The translations under genes were made by a program, and so were the position numbers. Below the pieces are notes generated by a model, which saw only the letters and a program-made list of their open reading frames with translations, did no database searches and had not been told where the DNA came from. Below, in pieces: positions 1 to 6,206 of a stretch of 6,253 nt of DNA. The DNA comes from Defluviitaleaceae bacterium. Lineage in GTDB: Bacteria; Bacillota_A; Clostridia; Lachnospirales; WQUN01. Where the stretch lies: NCBI GenBank assembly GCA_009779525.1, contig WREB01000074.1, forward strand, positions 1-6,253. Reading direction: 5' to 3'. Position 1 is the first letter of the stretch. Each line of letters begins with the position of its first letter.

Positions 1-644
1 TTCCCGAAATGCCGCTTTACGCCAAGCAGTACGACGTCCCGATTTTCAATACGGACTCCACGACGACCGACTTCATTTCCGAAGTGATCCGCTGGATGAA
101 GGCTCAGCTCGCCCCCCGCGTGACGGTGCACGGGGTGCTGCTCGACATTTACGGAGTCGGGACGCTTATCATGGGCGAAAGCGGAGTCGGAAAAAGCGAG
201 ACCGCGCTCGAGCTGATAAAACGCGGCCACCGCTTCATCGCCGACGACGCGGTGGAGATCAAGCGCGTTTCGCAGGAAACGCTCGTCGGGAGCTGCCCGG
301 AAAACATACGCTACTTCCTCGAGCTTCGCGGCATCGGGATAATAGACATTAAGCAGATGTACGGGGTGCAGTCCATCAAGGCCACGCAGTCGGTGGACCT
401 CGTCATCAAGCTCGAGCTTTGGGATGCTAACCGCAAGTACGACCGCGTCGGCGAAACGGACGACTACATCGAAATTTTGGGTAACAGGGTTATGTGCCAT
501 TCGATACCGATAAGGCCGGGGAGGAGCCTCGCTATAATCTGCGAATCCGCCGCGATAAACCACCGGCAAAAAAAGATGGGTTACAACGCCGCGAAGGCTT
601 TGATCGACAGATTCACAAACGCCGTTTCCGAAAGCGATGCTTGA
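1..644 (+). CDS. hprK: HPr kinase/phosphorylase, C-terminal catalytic domain (5' partial)
   Basis: Bifunctional cytoplasmic enzyme that phosphorylates and dephosphorylates a serine of HPr-type proteins, linking glycolytic state to catabolite repression. The frame is open from the left edge, so the N-terminal domain (roughly 100 residues by family length) is missing; the ATG at 9 is internal. Numbering from that Met: the HG of the catalytic region is at 41-42, the P-loop GESGVGKS at 56-63 (Lys62), paired Asp79-Asp80 in ADDAVEI, the family signature LELRGIGII at 104-112, and the C-terminal IPIRPGRSLAII at 166-177 followed by the KKMGYNAA motif. All expected catalytic positions are present, so the enzyme looks active. 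The stop overlaps the murB start by 8 bases, which suggests translational coupling. Its likely substrate is encoded three genes downstream. Family assignment is secure. Confidence 0.96.
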   Translation, partial: PEMPLYAKQYDVPIFNTDSTTTDFISEVIRWMKAQLAPRVTVHGVLLDIYGVGTLIMGESGVGKSETALELIKRGHRFIADDAVEIKRVSQETLVGSCPENIRYFLELRGIGIIDIKQMYGVQSIKATQSVDLVIKLELWDANRKYDRVGETDDYIEILGNRVMCHSIPIRPGRSLAIICESAAINHRQKKMGYNAAKALIDRFTNAVSESDA

Positions 645-1542
645 CGGTTTAAAATCGATTGTCCCCGAAGGGCGCGTCCTTTGCGGCGAAAGCATGTCGA
701 GGCACACTTCTTTTAAAATCGGCGGGCCTGCCGAAGTTTTGGCGATCGCAAATTGCGACGAGGAAATCAAGGGCGTCGTCGATTATTGCCGGACAAAAAA
801 AATACCGCTTACGGTAATAGGCGGCGGCACGAACGTTTTGGCGTCGGACGCCGGCATTTCCGGCGTCACGTTAAAAATCCGCCAGGGATCGGCGGCAATT
901 GCCGTCGACGGAGACAGGATCGACTGCGGCGGGGGAGTCGCGCTCAACGCGCTGGCGAATGCCGCGCATATCGCCGGGCTTGGCGGTTTCGAATTCGCGT
1001 CGGGCATACCCGGAACCGTGGGCGGGGCGCTGTACATGAACGCCGGCGCCTACGACCGCGAAATCTCGGATATCTTAATATCGGCGCGGGTATTGGCGCC
1101 GGACGGAACGATAGCCGAATACGAAAAAAAGGATTTGATGTTTTCCTACAGGCGTTCCGTCTTGCAAGCAAACGGAGGCATCGCGCTTTCCGCCGTTTTT
1201 TTGGGTTATCAAATGAATCCCGAGGAAATACGCGCAAAAATGGACGGGTTAAACGAGCGCAGGCGCGAAACGCAGCCGCTCGAGTATCCTAGCGCCGGAA
1301 GCGCGTTCAAGCGGCCATCCGGAAATTTCGCGGGCAGCCTGATATCCGATTGCGGGCTGCGCGGTTTTGCGATCGGAGGCGCGAAAGTTTCGGAAAAGCA
1401 CGCGGGTTTCATAATAAACGAAAAAAACGCGACGGCGGACGACGTAGCGCGGCTTATCGGGCATATCGTCGACGCGGTCTACGGCAGGTTCGGGATTATG
1501 CTGGAACCGGAAATAAAGCTGATAGGCTTTGGCAAAAACTGA
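637..1542 (+). CDS. murB: UDP-N-acetylenolpyruvoylglucosamine reductase
   Basis: FAD-dependent cytoplasmic reductase that converts UDP-GlcNAc-enolpyruvate to UDP-MurNAc with NADPH, the second committed step of peptidoglycan synthesis. At 301 residues it fits the shorter type II MurB class. Visible motifs: HTSFKIGGP at 23-31, the FAD-binding GGGTNVLASD at 62-71, GIPGTVGGALYMNAGAYD at 123-140, YRRS at 171-174 (Arg172 corresponds to the active-site Arg), the GSAFKRP loop with the proton-donor Ser222, and EPEIKLIG near the C-terminus with Glu292 the likely catalytic acid. The ATG at 637 overlaps the end of hprK and places the HTSF motif at its usual distance from the N-terminus; no strong Shine-Dalgarno is seen, in keeping with coupling. 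In many Firmicutes rapZ and yvcK lie between murB and whiA, but here whiA follows after 18 bases. Confidence 0.97.
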   Translation: MLDGLKSIVPEGRVLCGESMSRHTSFKIGGPAEVLAIANCDEEIKGVVDYCRTKKIPLTVIGGGTNVLASDAGISGVTLKIRQGSAAIAVDGDRIDCGGGVALNALANAAHIAGLGGFEFASGIPGTVGGALYMNAGAYDREISDILISARVLAPDGTIAEYEKKDLMFSYRRSVLQANGGIALSAVFLGYQMNPEEIRAKMDGLNERRRETQPLEYPSAGSAFKRPSGNFAGSLISDCGLRGFAIGGAKVSEKHAGFIINEKNATADDVARLIGHIVDAVYGRFGIMLEPEIKLIGFGKN

Positions 1543-1557
1543 AGCGGTTGGGGCTTC
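1541..1557 (+). other. short inverted repeat in the murB-whiA gap
   Basis: GAAGC (1541-1545) and GCTTC (1553-1557) form a perfect 5-bp stem around a 7-base G-rich loop, starting inside the murB stop codon and ending 3 bases before the whiA ATG. It covers the place where a whiA ribosome binding site should be. There is no T-tract, so it is not an intrinsic terminator. A stem this short can arise by chance; a role in tuning whiA translation is only inferred. Confidence 0.25.
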
Positions 1558-1560
1558 CTG

Positions 1561-2451
1561 ATGTCTTTTTTATGCGAAGTGCGAGCCGAATTATGCGCTT
1601 CACCCGTAACCCTCGCGCATTGCCGCGCGGCGGAGCTCGTCGCGATAATGGGAGCTTCGCGCGAAACCGGGCCGGATATCGAAATTAGTAAAATTGAAAA
1701 GGAATGGGCGCGTAAAAGGGCCGAGACGTTGCTTGGCGGCTTGGAAGGCGTTCTCGAAACGCCGGATGGTTTTCTCCGCGGGACGATTGGAAAAAATTTT
1801 TTCGCGGACGGCAATGAAACATGCGAAACTGAATCAAAACGCGATTTGTACGGCGGCTACATCCACAAGCAGTGTTGCAAGCGCGCGTTCATACGCGGCT
1901 GCTTCATCGCGTGCGGCGTTTTGTGCGATCCCTCGAAAACGTACCACCTCGAGTTCCTGATACCGGTAAAAAACGGTTTGGGATTATCGCAGACGCTTAC
2001 CGGCGCGCTGGTTTCGTTCGGGCTGCATCCGAAAACCCTGACGAGGAAGTCGCACGCCGTCATATACATAAAGGAATCGGAGAACATCGTCGACGCGCTT
2101 AACATCATGGAGGCCCACAAGTCGCTGATGACGCTTGAAAACGTCCGAATCGTAAAGGATATGCGAAATTCCGTAAACCGGCGGGTTAACTTCGAAACGG
2201 CGAATCTGGGCAAAACCGTCAGCGCGGCGATGGAGCAGATCAATTATATCAGGCTGATTTTCGACCGCGCCGGAATTGGCTCGCTTCCCGCGCCGCTCGC
2301 CGAAACGGCGGCGCTGAGGCTGCAATTCCCCGAAGCCACCCTGATTGAGATCGGATCGATGTTAAAGCGCCCGATAGGCAAGTCCGGAATGAACCACCGG
2401 ATGAGAAAACTGATCGATATCGCTAAATCGCTTGAAAGCGGGAAGGAATGA
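1561..2451 (+). CDS. whiA: WhiA family DNA-binding protein (sporulation/division regulator)
   Basis: WhiA proteins join a degenerate LAGLIDADG homing-endonuclease fold to a C-terminal helix-turn-helix. They bind DNA, with roles in sporulation in Streptomyces and in division and chromosome segregation in Bacillus. Here the N-terminus MSFLCEVRAEL matches the family opening and fixes the ATG. The LAGLIDADG-like segment begins at about 105 (CCKRAFIRGCFIACG) and runs into DPSKTYHLEF at 123-132. The signature RNSVNRRVNFETANLGKT lies at 202-219, and the helix-turn-helix at about 246-285 (LAETAALRL to MNHRMRKL). At 296 residues it is slightly short, with the loss in the N-terminal half (residues 35-95 are hard to match). 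All nine cysteines fall in the first 122 residues, and the usual Cys of the NCE motif is Phe here. No clear ribosome binding site precedes it. The HPr-like gene follows after 4 bases. Confidence 0.94.
   Translation: MSFLCEVRAELCASPVTLAHCRAAELVAIMGASRETGPDIEISKIEKEWARKRAETLLGGLEGVLETPDGFLRGTIGKNFFADGNETCETESKRDLYGGYIHKQCCKRAFIRGCFIACGVLCDPSKTYHLEFLIPVKNGLGLSQTLTGALVSFGLHPKTLTRKSHAVIYIKESENIVDALNIMEAHKSLMTLENVRIVKDMRNSVNRRVNFETANLGKTVSAAMEQINYIRLIFDRAGIGSLPAPLAETAALRLQFPEATLIEIGSMLKRPIGKSGMNHRMRKLIDIAKSLESGKE
2441..2447 (+). promoter_or_regulatory. ribosome binding site that decides the TTG start of the HPr-like gene
   Basis: GGAAGGA, in the last codons of whiA, lies 8 bases before the TTG at 2456. 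It is among the best Shine-Dalgarno matches in the plus-strand operon. It argues for initiation at 2456 rather than at the in-frame TTG at 2432, because the upstream TTG would place this site inside the coding region and add eight residues that HPr proteins lack. Confidence 0.7.
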
Positions 2452-2455
2452 AGAC

Positions 2456-2695
2456 TTGACCGAAAAAATTATAGTGGCCCGCTCGTATTTCGACGAACGG
2501 CTTGCGGCGCTGTTCGTTCAAACGGCAAACCAGTACAAATGCAAGATTACGCTGAATACGGACAACAAGACGACCAACGCTAAAAGCATCATGGGCGTGA
2601 TATCGTTCGGAATCGAGAAGGGCATGCAGGCGGTGATTCGCGCCGAAGGCGAAAACGAAACTTTCGCGGTCGACGCGCTCGGGCAGCTTTTTTAG
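2456..2695 (+). CDS. HPr-like (Crh-like) regulatory protein lacking the phosphotransfer histidine
   Basis: Small HPr-fold protein of 79 residues from TTG 2456 (87 from the in-frame TTG at 2432). From residue 19 it aligns without gaps to HPr: LFVQTANQYK at 19-28, then NAKSIMGVISFGIEKG at 41-56 with the regulatory Ser44 (HPr Ser46), then IRAEGENE and AVDAL. The active-site loop differs: where HPr reads GxHARPA this protein reads YFDERLA (11-17), so the His that accepts phosphate from Enzyme I is Asp13, the Pro is Leu, and only the Arg (Arg15) remains. The spacing between the two sites (31 residues) equals that in HPr. It should therefore not carry PTS phosphate but could be phosphorylated on Ser44 by the hprK product. 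Bacillus Crh, with Gln at the His position, is the closest known analogue; Crh and HPr-Ser-P act as CcpA corepressors. The regulatory role here is inferred. No second HPr or other PTS gene is in the window. Confidence 0.88.
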   Translation: MTEKIIVARSYFDERLAALFVQTANQYKCKITLNTDNKTTNAKSIMGVISFGIEKGMQAVIRAEGENETFAVDALGQLF

Positions 2696-2698
2696 CGC

Positions 2699-3181
2699 AT
2701 GAAAAAATTCATCATTTACTATTTGGCGCCGTCGCTATTGTGCTTTGCCTTGATCGCGCTCGACCAGGCCGTAAAGCGCTGGGCCGTCGCGTCCCTCAAG
2801 CCCGTCTTCGAAAAACCCATCGTTAACGGTTTCGTCAGGTTCGCCTACGTGGAGAACAGCGGCGCGGCGTTCGGGATGCTGCAGGGCGGGCGCTGGTTCT
2901 TCGTGCCGCTGACCGTCGTGATGTTCGCGTTTTTCGCCGTTTATTACGCAAGGCTTCCCAAGACCCGGATCAATTGGTTCGTGCGGGTCCCGATGGTCCT
3001 GATAGCCGCGGGCGCGGCCGGAAATTTCGTCGACCGCCTGCGCAACGGTTTTGTCGTGGACATGTTCGAGTTTGAGTTCATCAGTTTCCCGGTTTTTAAC
3101 GTCGCCGACATGTGTCTGGTCGCCGGGACGTTCTCGGTCGCGGCGGCATTTTTGTTTATCGTGAAGGAACGGAAAAAATAA
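2699..3181 (+). CDS. lspA: lipoprotein signal peptidase (signal peptidase II)
   Basis: Polytopic membrane aspartyl protease that removes the signal peptide of prolipoproteins after their lipobox Cys has been diacylated. The 160 residues match the family length. Motifs in order: DQAVKRW at 22-28, VENSGAAFGML at 51-61, GAAGNFVDRLRNGFVVDMF at 105-123 with catalytic Asp121, and FPVFNVADMCL at 130-140 with catalytic Asp137. Hydrophobic segments at about 5-21, 65-84, 97-111 and 135-155 give the usual four membrane spans, and the C-terminus is the basic KERKK. The ATG begins 3 bases after the HPr-like stop with no convincing Shine-Dalgarno, so translation probably depends on reinitiation from upstream. 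A 1-base gap separates it from the downstream pseudouridine synthase gene, an adjacency common in Firmicutes. Confidence 0.97.
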   Translation: MKKFIIYYLAPSLLCFALIALDQAVKRWAVASLKPVFEKPIVNGFVRFAYVENSGAAFGMLQGGRWFFVPLTVVMFAFFAVYYARLPKTRINWFVRVPMVLIAAGAAGNFVDRLRNGFVVDMFEFEFISFPVFNVADMCLVAGTFSVAAAFLFIVKERKK

Positions 3182-3182
3182 T

Positions 3183-4154
3183 TTGGAAATAACGCTCTGC
3201 TCAAACGGCGAAACGAAAAATTTTTGCGTTGATTCTCTTGAAGGGAAACGGATCGACGCCGCTCTCGCGGAAGTTTGCGGCGGCGTCACCAGAAGCGCGC
3301 TTCAGCGGCTTATAAGCCAGGGTTCGGTATTGGTTAACGGAAAGACGGTCCCAAAAAGCTTTGTTTTAAAGACCGGCGACTCTATTTCGGCTTCACTTGC
3401 CGATACGCGCGAGGGCGGCGCGCTGCCCGAAAACATCCCGCTTGCGATCGTTTATGAAGACGACGATATAATCGTGGTCGACAAGCCGCGCGGCATGGTC
3501 GTGCACCCCGCGCCGGGCCATAAGGCCGGAACCCTCGCCAACGCGCTCATGCACCACTGCGGGGGTTCGCTTTCCGGAATCAACGGTCAAATCCGTCCGG
3601 GCATAGTGCACCGCATCGACAAGGATACTTCCGGACTCATCGTCGCGGCAAAAAACGACCGGGCGCACCGTAGGCTCGCGGCGTTGCTTGCCGAGCGCAA
3701 AATAAAACGCGAATACCTGGCGGTCGCGCTTGGCGATATTAAAACGGACGAATTCGAAATCGATAAACCGATCGGGCGAAACCCTTCTGACCGGAAAAAA
3801 ATGGCCGTCATATCCGCCCATTCAAATGCAAAAAGCCGAAACGCCCTAACATTCGTGAAAGTACTCGAACGAAGCGGCAAGCATACGTTTTTAAGCGCGC
3901 GGCTCGAAACGGGAAGGACCCACCAGATACGCGTTCACATGGCTTCGATCGGTCACCCGCTGCTCGGGGACCGCGTCTACGGGCCGCAAAAGCAGCCGCT
4001 CGGCTTCGAAGGCCAAGTGCTCCACGCGCAAAGACTTGCCTTAACGCACCCGGCGACTGGGGAAAGCATGGTTTTCGAAACAGAGCTTCCGGAATATTTC
4101 GCCAAAGCGCTTAAAAAAACCATGCCGATCCGATTTTATTTTCAAAATCAATAG
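3183..4154 (+). CDS. RluD-family 23S rRNA pseudouridine synthase
   Basis: Isomerises specific uridines in RNA to pseudouridine; large-subunit rRNA is the usual target of this RluA/RluC/RluD family. Domains: an N-terminal S4 RNA-binding domain at about 18-70 (GKRIDAALAEV, SALQRLISQGSVLVNGK) and a catalytic domain at about 85-310. Motifs: IIVVDKPRGMVVHPAPGH at 96-113, the catalytic HRIDKDTSGL at 143-152 with Asp146, KIKREYLAV at 173-181, and LETGRTHQIRVHM at 241-253 followed by GHPLLGDRVYG. The 323 residues are normal for RluD. The start is TTG, 1 base after the lspA stop; a possible Shine-Dalgarno (AAGGA at 3164-3168) is rather far upstream (14 bases), and no in-frame ATG precedes the S4 domain. 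The order lspA-rluD is common in Firmicutes. The exact target uridines cannot be read from sequence. The stop overlaps the convergent gene by 7 bases. Confidence 0.94.
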   Translation: MEITLCSNGETKNFCVDSLEGKRIDAALAEVCGGVTRSALQRLISQGSVLVNGKTVPKSFVLKTGDSISASLADTREGGALPENIPLAIVYEDDDIIVVDKPRGMVVHPAPGHKAGTLANALMHHCGGSLSGINGQIRPGIVHRIDKDTSGLIVAAKNDRAHRRLAALLAERKIKREYLAVALGDIKTDEFEIDKPIGRNPSDRKKMAVISAHSNAKSRNALTFVKVLERSGKHTFLSARLETGRTHQIRVHMASIGHPLLGDRVYGPQKQPLGFEGQVLHAQRLALTHPATGESMVFETELPEYFAKALKKTMPIRFYFQNQ

Positions 4155-5293
4155 AAACTCTCGCCGTACGCGGCGTCGAGCATCGCGACGATGTTTTCGG
4201 GCGGCACGTTACCCATTATGTTGTGGACCTGGTTGAAAACGAATCCCCCGCCGGGCTTGAAGACGCCCGTTAGTTCTTTTACGTTCGCCGCTACCTGCTC
4301 CGGGGTTTTGCAACCGAGCACTTTTTGGGTGTCGCATCCCCCGCCCCAAAAAACCGCTTCAGTCCCGAATTCGTCCTTAAGCGAGGCGGGATCCATTTCC
4401 GCGGCGTTTATCTGGACCGGGTTGAATATGTCGACCCCGCATTCGATCAATATTTTCATAAACCGCTTGATCGAGCCGCATGAGTGGATGAAAACCTTAA
4501 CGTCGCTGTTTTGGTGCACGTAATCGCAAAACTCCCTGACGAACGGGGCGCAAAGCTTCGCATACAGTTCGGGGCCGCAAAGCGGGCCCGCCTGCGAGCC
4601 CAAGTCCGCGTTAAGCGCCACTGCTTGGATATAGCCGCCCATTTCGCCGATCACCTTACGGAGCGAACGCATTTGCCTTTTGTGCGCGTAGGCCATGTCT
4701 TCGACGAATTCGCCGGGATCGGTCAGCATTTTGCAAAGCGAATCGGCGTTCGTGCCGTCGAAGTAGGCCCCGTAGCCTATGTACATCGTATAATAGTCCG
4801 AATCCTTGAAAATCCGCTCGGCTTCTTTGGCGTAGCGCGCAATGTGTTCGTCTTCGTCGGACGGCGCCTGCGGCGCGGCGTCGAAGAAGAAACCGCCTTC
4901 CGGCATGTAACAGGCCGACTGCGAAATTTTTGCCCAAGCTCCGTCGCTTTGCCGCTCCATCATGCAATCCGCGGGTATTTGGAAAACGTAGTTCCCCCTC
5001 GGATTCCACGCCTTTTTCGATGCCGCGCCCGGATTAAGTAAAACCGCGTCGCAGTGGAAACGCTCGAGCACGTCCGTATCCACCCGCGCTAAAAACTGGT
5101 TTATGTCTATGATCTCGATCGGCTTATCTGGCAGCCCCAGGTAATCGCGCAAATTTTTATACGCGAACGCCGAGATTCCGGTCGAATAATGGAAGCCTAA
5201 GTCGATCGGGATTCGGTCGGCTTCTTCGTGGTTCACCGCTTTTATCACGCGCTCGCGGCTTCGCAGCGTTTCCCTCTTAACCGTTTCGATCAT
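4148..5293 (-). CDS. uroporphyrinogen decarboxylase superfamily protein (MtaA/CmuA-like), substrate unknown
   Basis: TIM-barrel protein of 381 residues. It opens with SRERVIKAVNHEEADRIPID (12-31), typical of UroD-related methyltransferases rather than HemE; the HemE motif RQAGRYMPEY is absent, so haem synthesis is unlikely. The pattern His270-x-Cys272 (KVFIHSCGSI) with Cys320 (FWGGGCDTQ) matches the H-x-C-Xn-C zinc site of methylcobalamin:coenzyme M methyltransferases such as MtaA, where zinc activates a thiol. Other family features are IFNPVQINAAEMDP at 289-302 and the C-terminal FNQVHNIMGNVPPENIVAM at 353-371. Such paralogues are abundant in anaerobic Clostridia, mostly of unknown substrate. 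No corrinoid-binding protein or reactivation ATPase is encoded nearby, so a methyl-transfer role is inferred only. The ATG overlaps the end of ribF by 17 bases; GAAGGGA sits directly against it, too close for a normal ribosome binding site, so coupling to ribF is likely. Confidence 0.88.
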   Translation of the reverse strand: MIETVKRETLRSRERVIKAVNHEEADRIPIDLGFHYSTGISAFAYKNLRDYLGLPDKPIEIIDINQFLARVDTDVLERFHCDAVLLNPGAASKKAWNPRGNYVFQIPADCMMERQSDGAWAKISQSACYMPEGGFFFDAAPQAPSDEDEHIARYAKEAERIFKDSDYYTMYIGYGAYFDGTNADSLCKMLTDPGEFVEDMAYAHKRQMRSLRKVIGEMGGYIQAVALNADLGSQAGPLCGPELYAKLCAPFVREFCDYVHQNSDVKVFIHSCGSIKRFMKILIECGVDIFNPVQINAAEMDPASLKDEFGTEAVFWGGGCDTQKVLGCKTPEQVAANVKELTGVFKPGGGFVFNQVHNIMGNVPPENIVAMLDAAYGESFY

Positions 5294-6206
5294 TCCCTTC
5301 GGAGATTGTTTTAATGTCGCGCGCTATTTGCGCCATCAGGCTGTTTACATCGGAAAATTTTTCTTCGCGCCTTAGGAACGCGATAAATTCGGTTGTAATT
5401 CTCTCGCCGTAAAGCTGGCCTTCGTAACCGTTTATAAACGACTCGACCGTCCTTTCCCCTGCCGACGTTTTCACAATAGTCGGGCGCATTCCCACGTTGG
5501 TCGCGCTCTTATATCTTTGCCCGGCGATAATCGTTCGCGTCGCGTATACGCCGTCTGGAGGGACGTACCGGTTTTTTTCGTATTCGATGTTCGCGGTCGG
5601 AAAACCGAGCGTCCTGCCGATCCGGTCGCCGCTCTTTACGTTCCCGCATAAAAAAAACGGAAAACCTAGAATCGCCGCGGCTTCTTCGGGCTTGCGCAAA
5701 TCCAGAAGACGCCGTATCGACGAGGTGCTGATTTTCTTGCCGTAATTTAATTCGTGCGCGACCATAATTATTTCGGCGCCGCGCGTATGAGCGGCCGTTT
5801 TAAGGGTTTCGAAGTTCCCCTCCCTGTTTTTGCCGAAACGAAAGCTTTCGCCCACGACGATTTTTTTCGCGTTGATTTTTTCGAACAGCAAACCGCAGAA
5901 CTCGCTTGGCGACAATTCGGCGAAATTTGAATCAAACGTAAGTTCGAGCAAGTAATCGATGCCCGTGCGTTCGATGACTGACGCGCGCTCATCCGGGCCG
6001 AACAGCGGTTTGTACGATGGGTCGCCGAGCCAAGTCAAAGGATGCGGGTTGAACGTCACCGCCGCGGAGGCCATATTGTGTCGCCCCGCGATCTCGACCA
6101 CTCGTTCGAGGAGCCGCTTATGCCCTAGATGCACGCTCTCGAACTTGCCTATCGTCAATACCGTTTCGCGGCCGCGCGCCGGTTTTCCGTCAGTTAGCCG
6201 GATCAT
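5277..6206 (-). CDS. ribF: bifunctional riboflavin kinase / FAD synthetase
   Basis: Makes FMN from riboflavin and ATP, then FAD from FMN and ATP, in the cytoplasm. The 309 residues match the bifunctional form. N-terminal nucleotidyltransferase domain (about 14-175): HLGH at 26-29, TFNPHP at 51-56, VVGESFRFGKNREGN at 117-131, and KISTSSIRRLL at 158-168 in place of the ISSTxIR motif. C-terminal riboflavin kinase domain (about 180-305): GDRIGRTLGFPTANI at 193-207, VPPDGVYA at 215-222, NVGMRPT at 237-243, TVESFI with putative catalytic Glu255, and LYGERITTEFIAFLRREEKF at 265-284. The first motif reads GKFESVHLGH where the family usually has GxFDGVHxGH. The start is the first possible ATG: an in-frame TGA lies two codons upstream. 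It overlaps the preceding gene by 17 bases and the downstream UroD-like gene by 17 bases. Confidence 0.96.
   Translation of the reverse strand: MIRLTDGKPARGRETVLTIGKFESVHLGHKRLLERVVEIAGRHNMASAAVTFNPHPLTWLGDPSYKPLFGPDERASVIERTGIDYLLELTFDSNFAELSPSEFCGLLFEKINAKKIVVGESFRFGKNREGNFETLKTAAHTRGAEIIMVAHELNYGKKISTSSIRRLLDLRKPEEAAAILGFPFFLCGNVKSGDRIGRTLGFPTANIEYEKNRYVPPDGVYATRTIIAGQRYKSATNVGMRPTIVKTSAGERTVESFINGYEGQLYGERITTEFIAFLRREEKFSDVNSLMAQIARDIKTISEGNDRNG

Noticed and set aside
753..1292. 179-codon plus-strand open frame inside murB
   Set aside because: Its Arg/Gly-rich translation is typical of a frame-shifted shadow, and it lies wholly within murB with all murB motifs intact.
2432..2455. Upstream in-frame TTG as start of the HPr-like gene
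   Set aside because: It lies inside whiA, has no good ribosome site, and adds eight residues before the point where HPr proteins begin; TTG 2456 has GGAAGGA at 8 bases.
2735..3289. 184-codon minus-strand open frame across lspA and the start of the rluD-like gene
   Set aside because: It spans two well-supported opposite-strand genes and has a low-complexity charged composition without any recognisable motif.
4132..4149. AT-rich inverted repeat GATTTT...AAAATC near the convergent stop codons, considered as a terminator
   Set aside because: The stem is only 6 bp, mostly A-T pairs, and lies within the rluD-like coding end; it has no GC-rich stem and no following T-tract.
4484..5041. 185-codon plus-strand open frame opposite the UroD-like gene
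   Set aside because: It is antisense to a clear protein family, its translation matches nothing recognisable, and long antisense frames are expected in GC-rich third-position coding DNA.
4148..5293. Annotation of the UroD-superfamily gene as hemE
   Set aside because: The HemE N-terminal RQAGRYMPEY motif is absent, and the zinc-type HxC...C pattern points to the methyltransferase-like branch.
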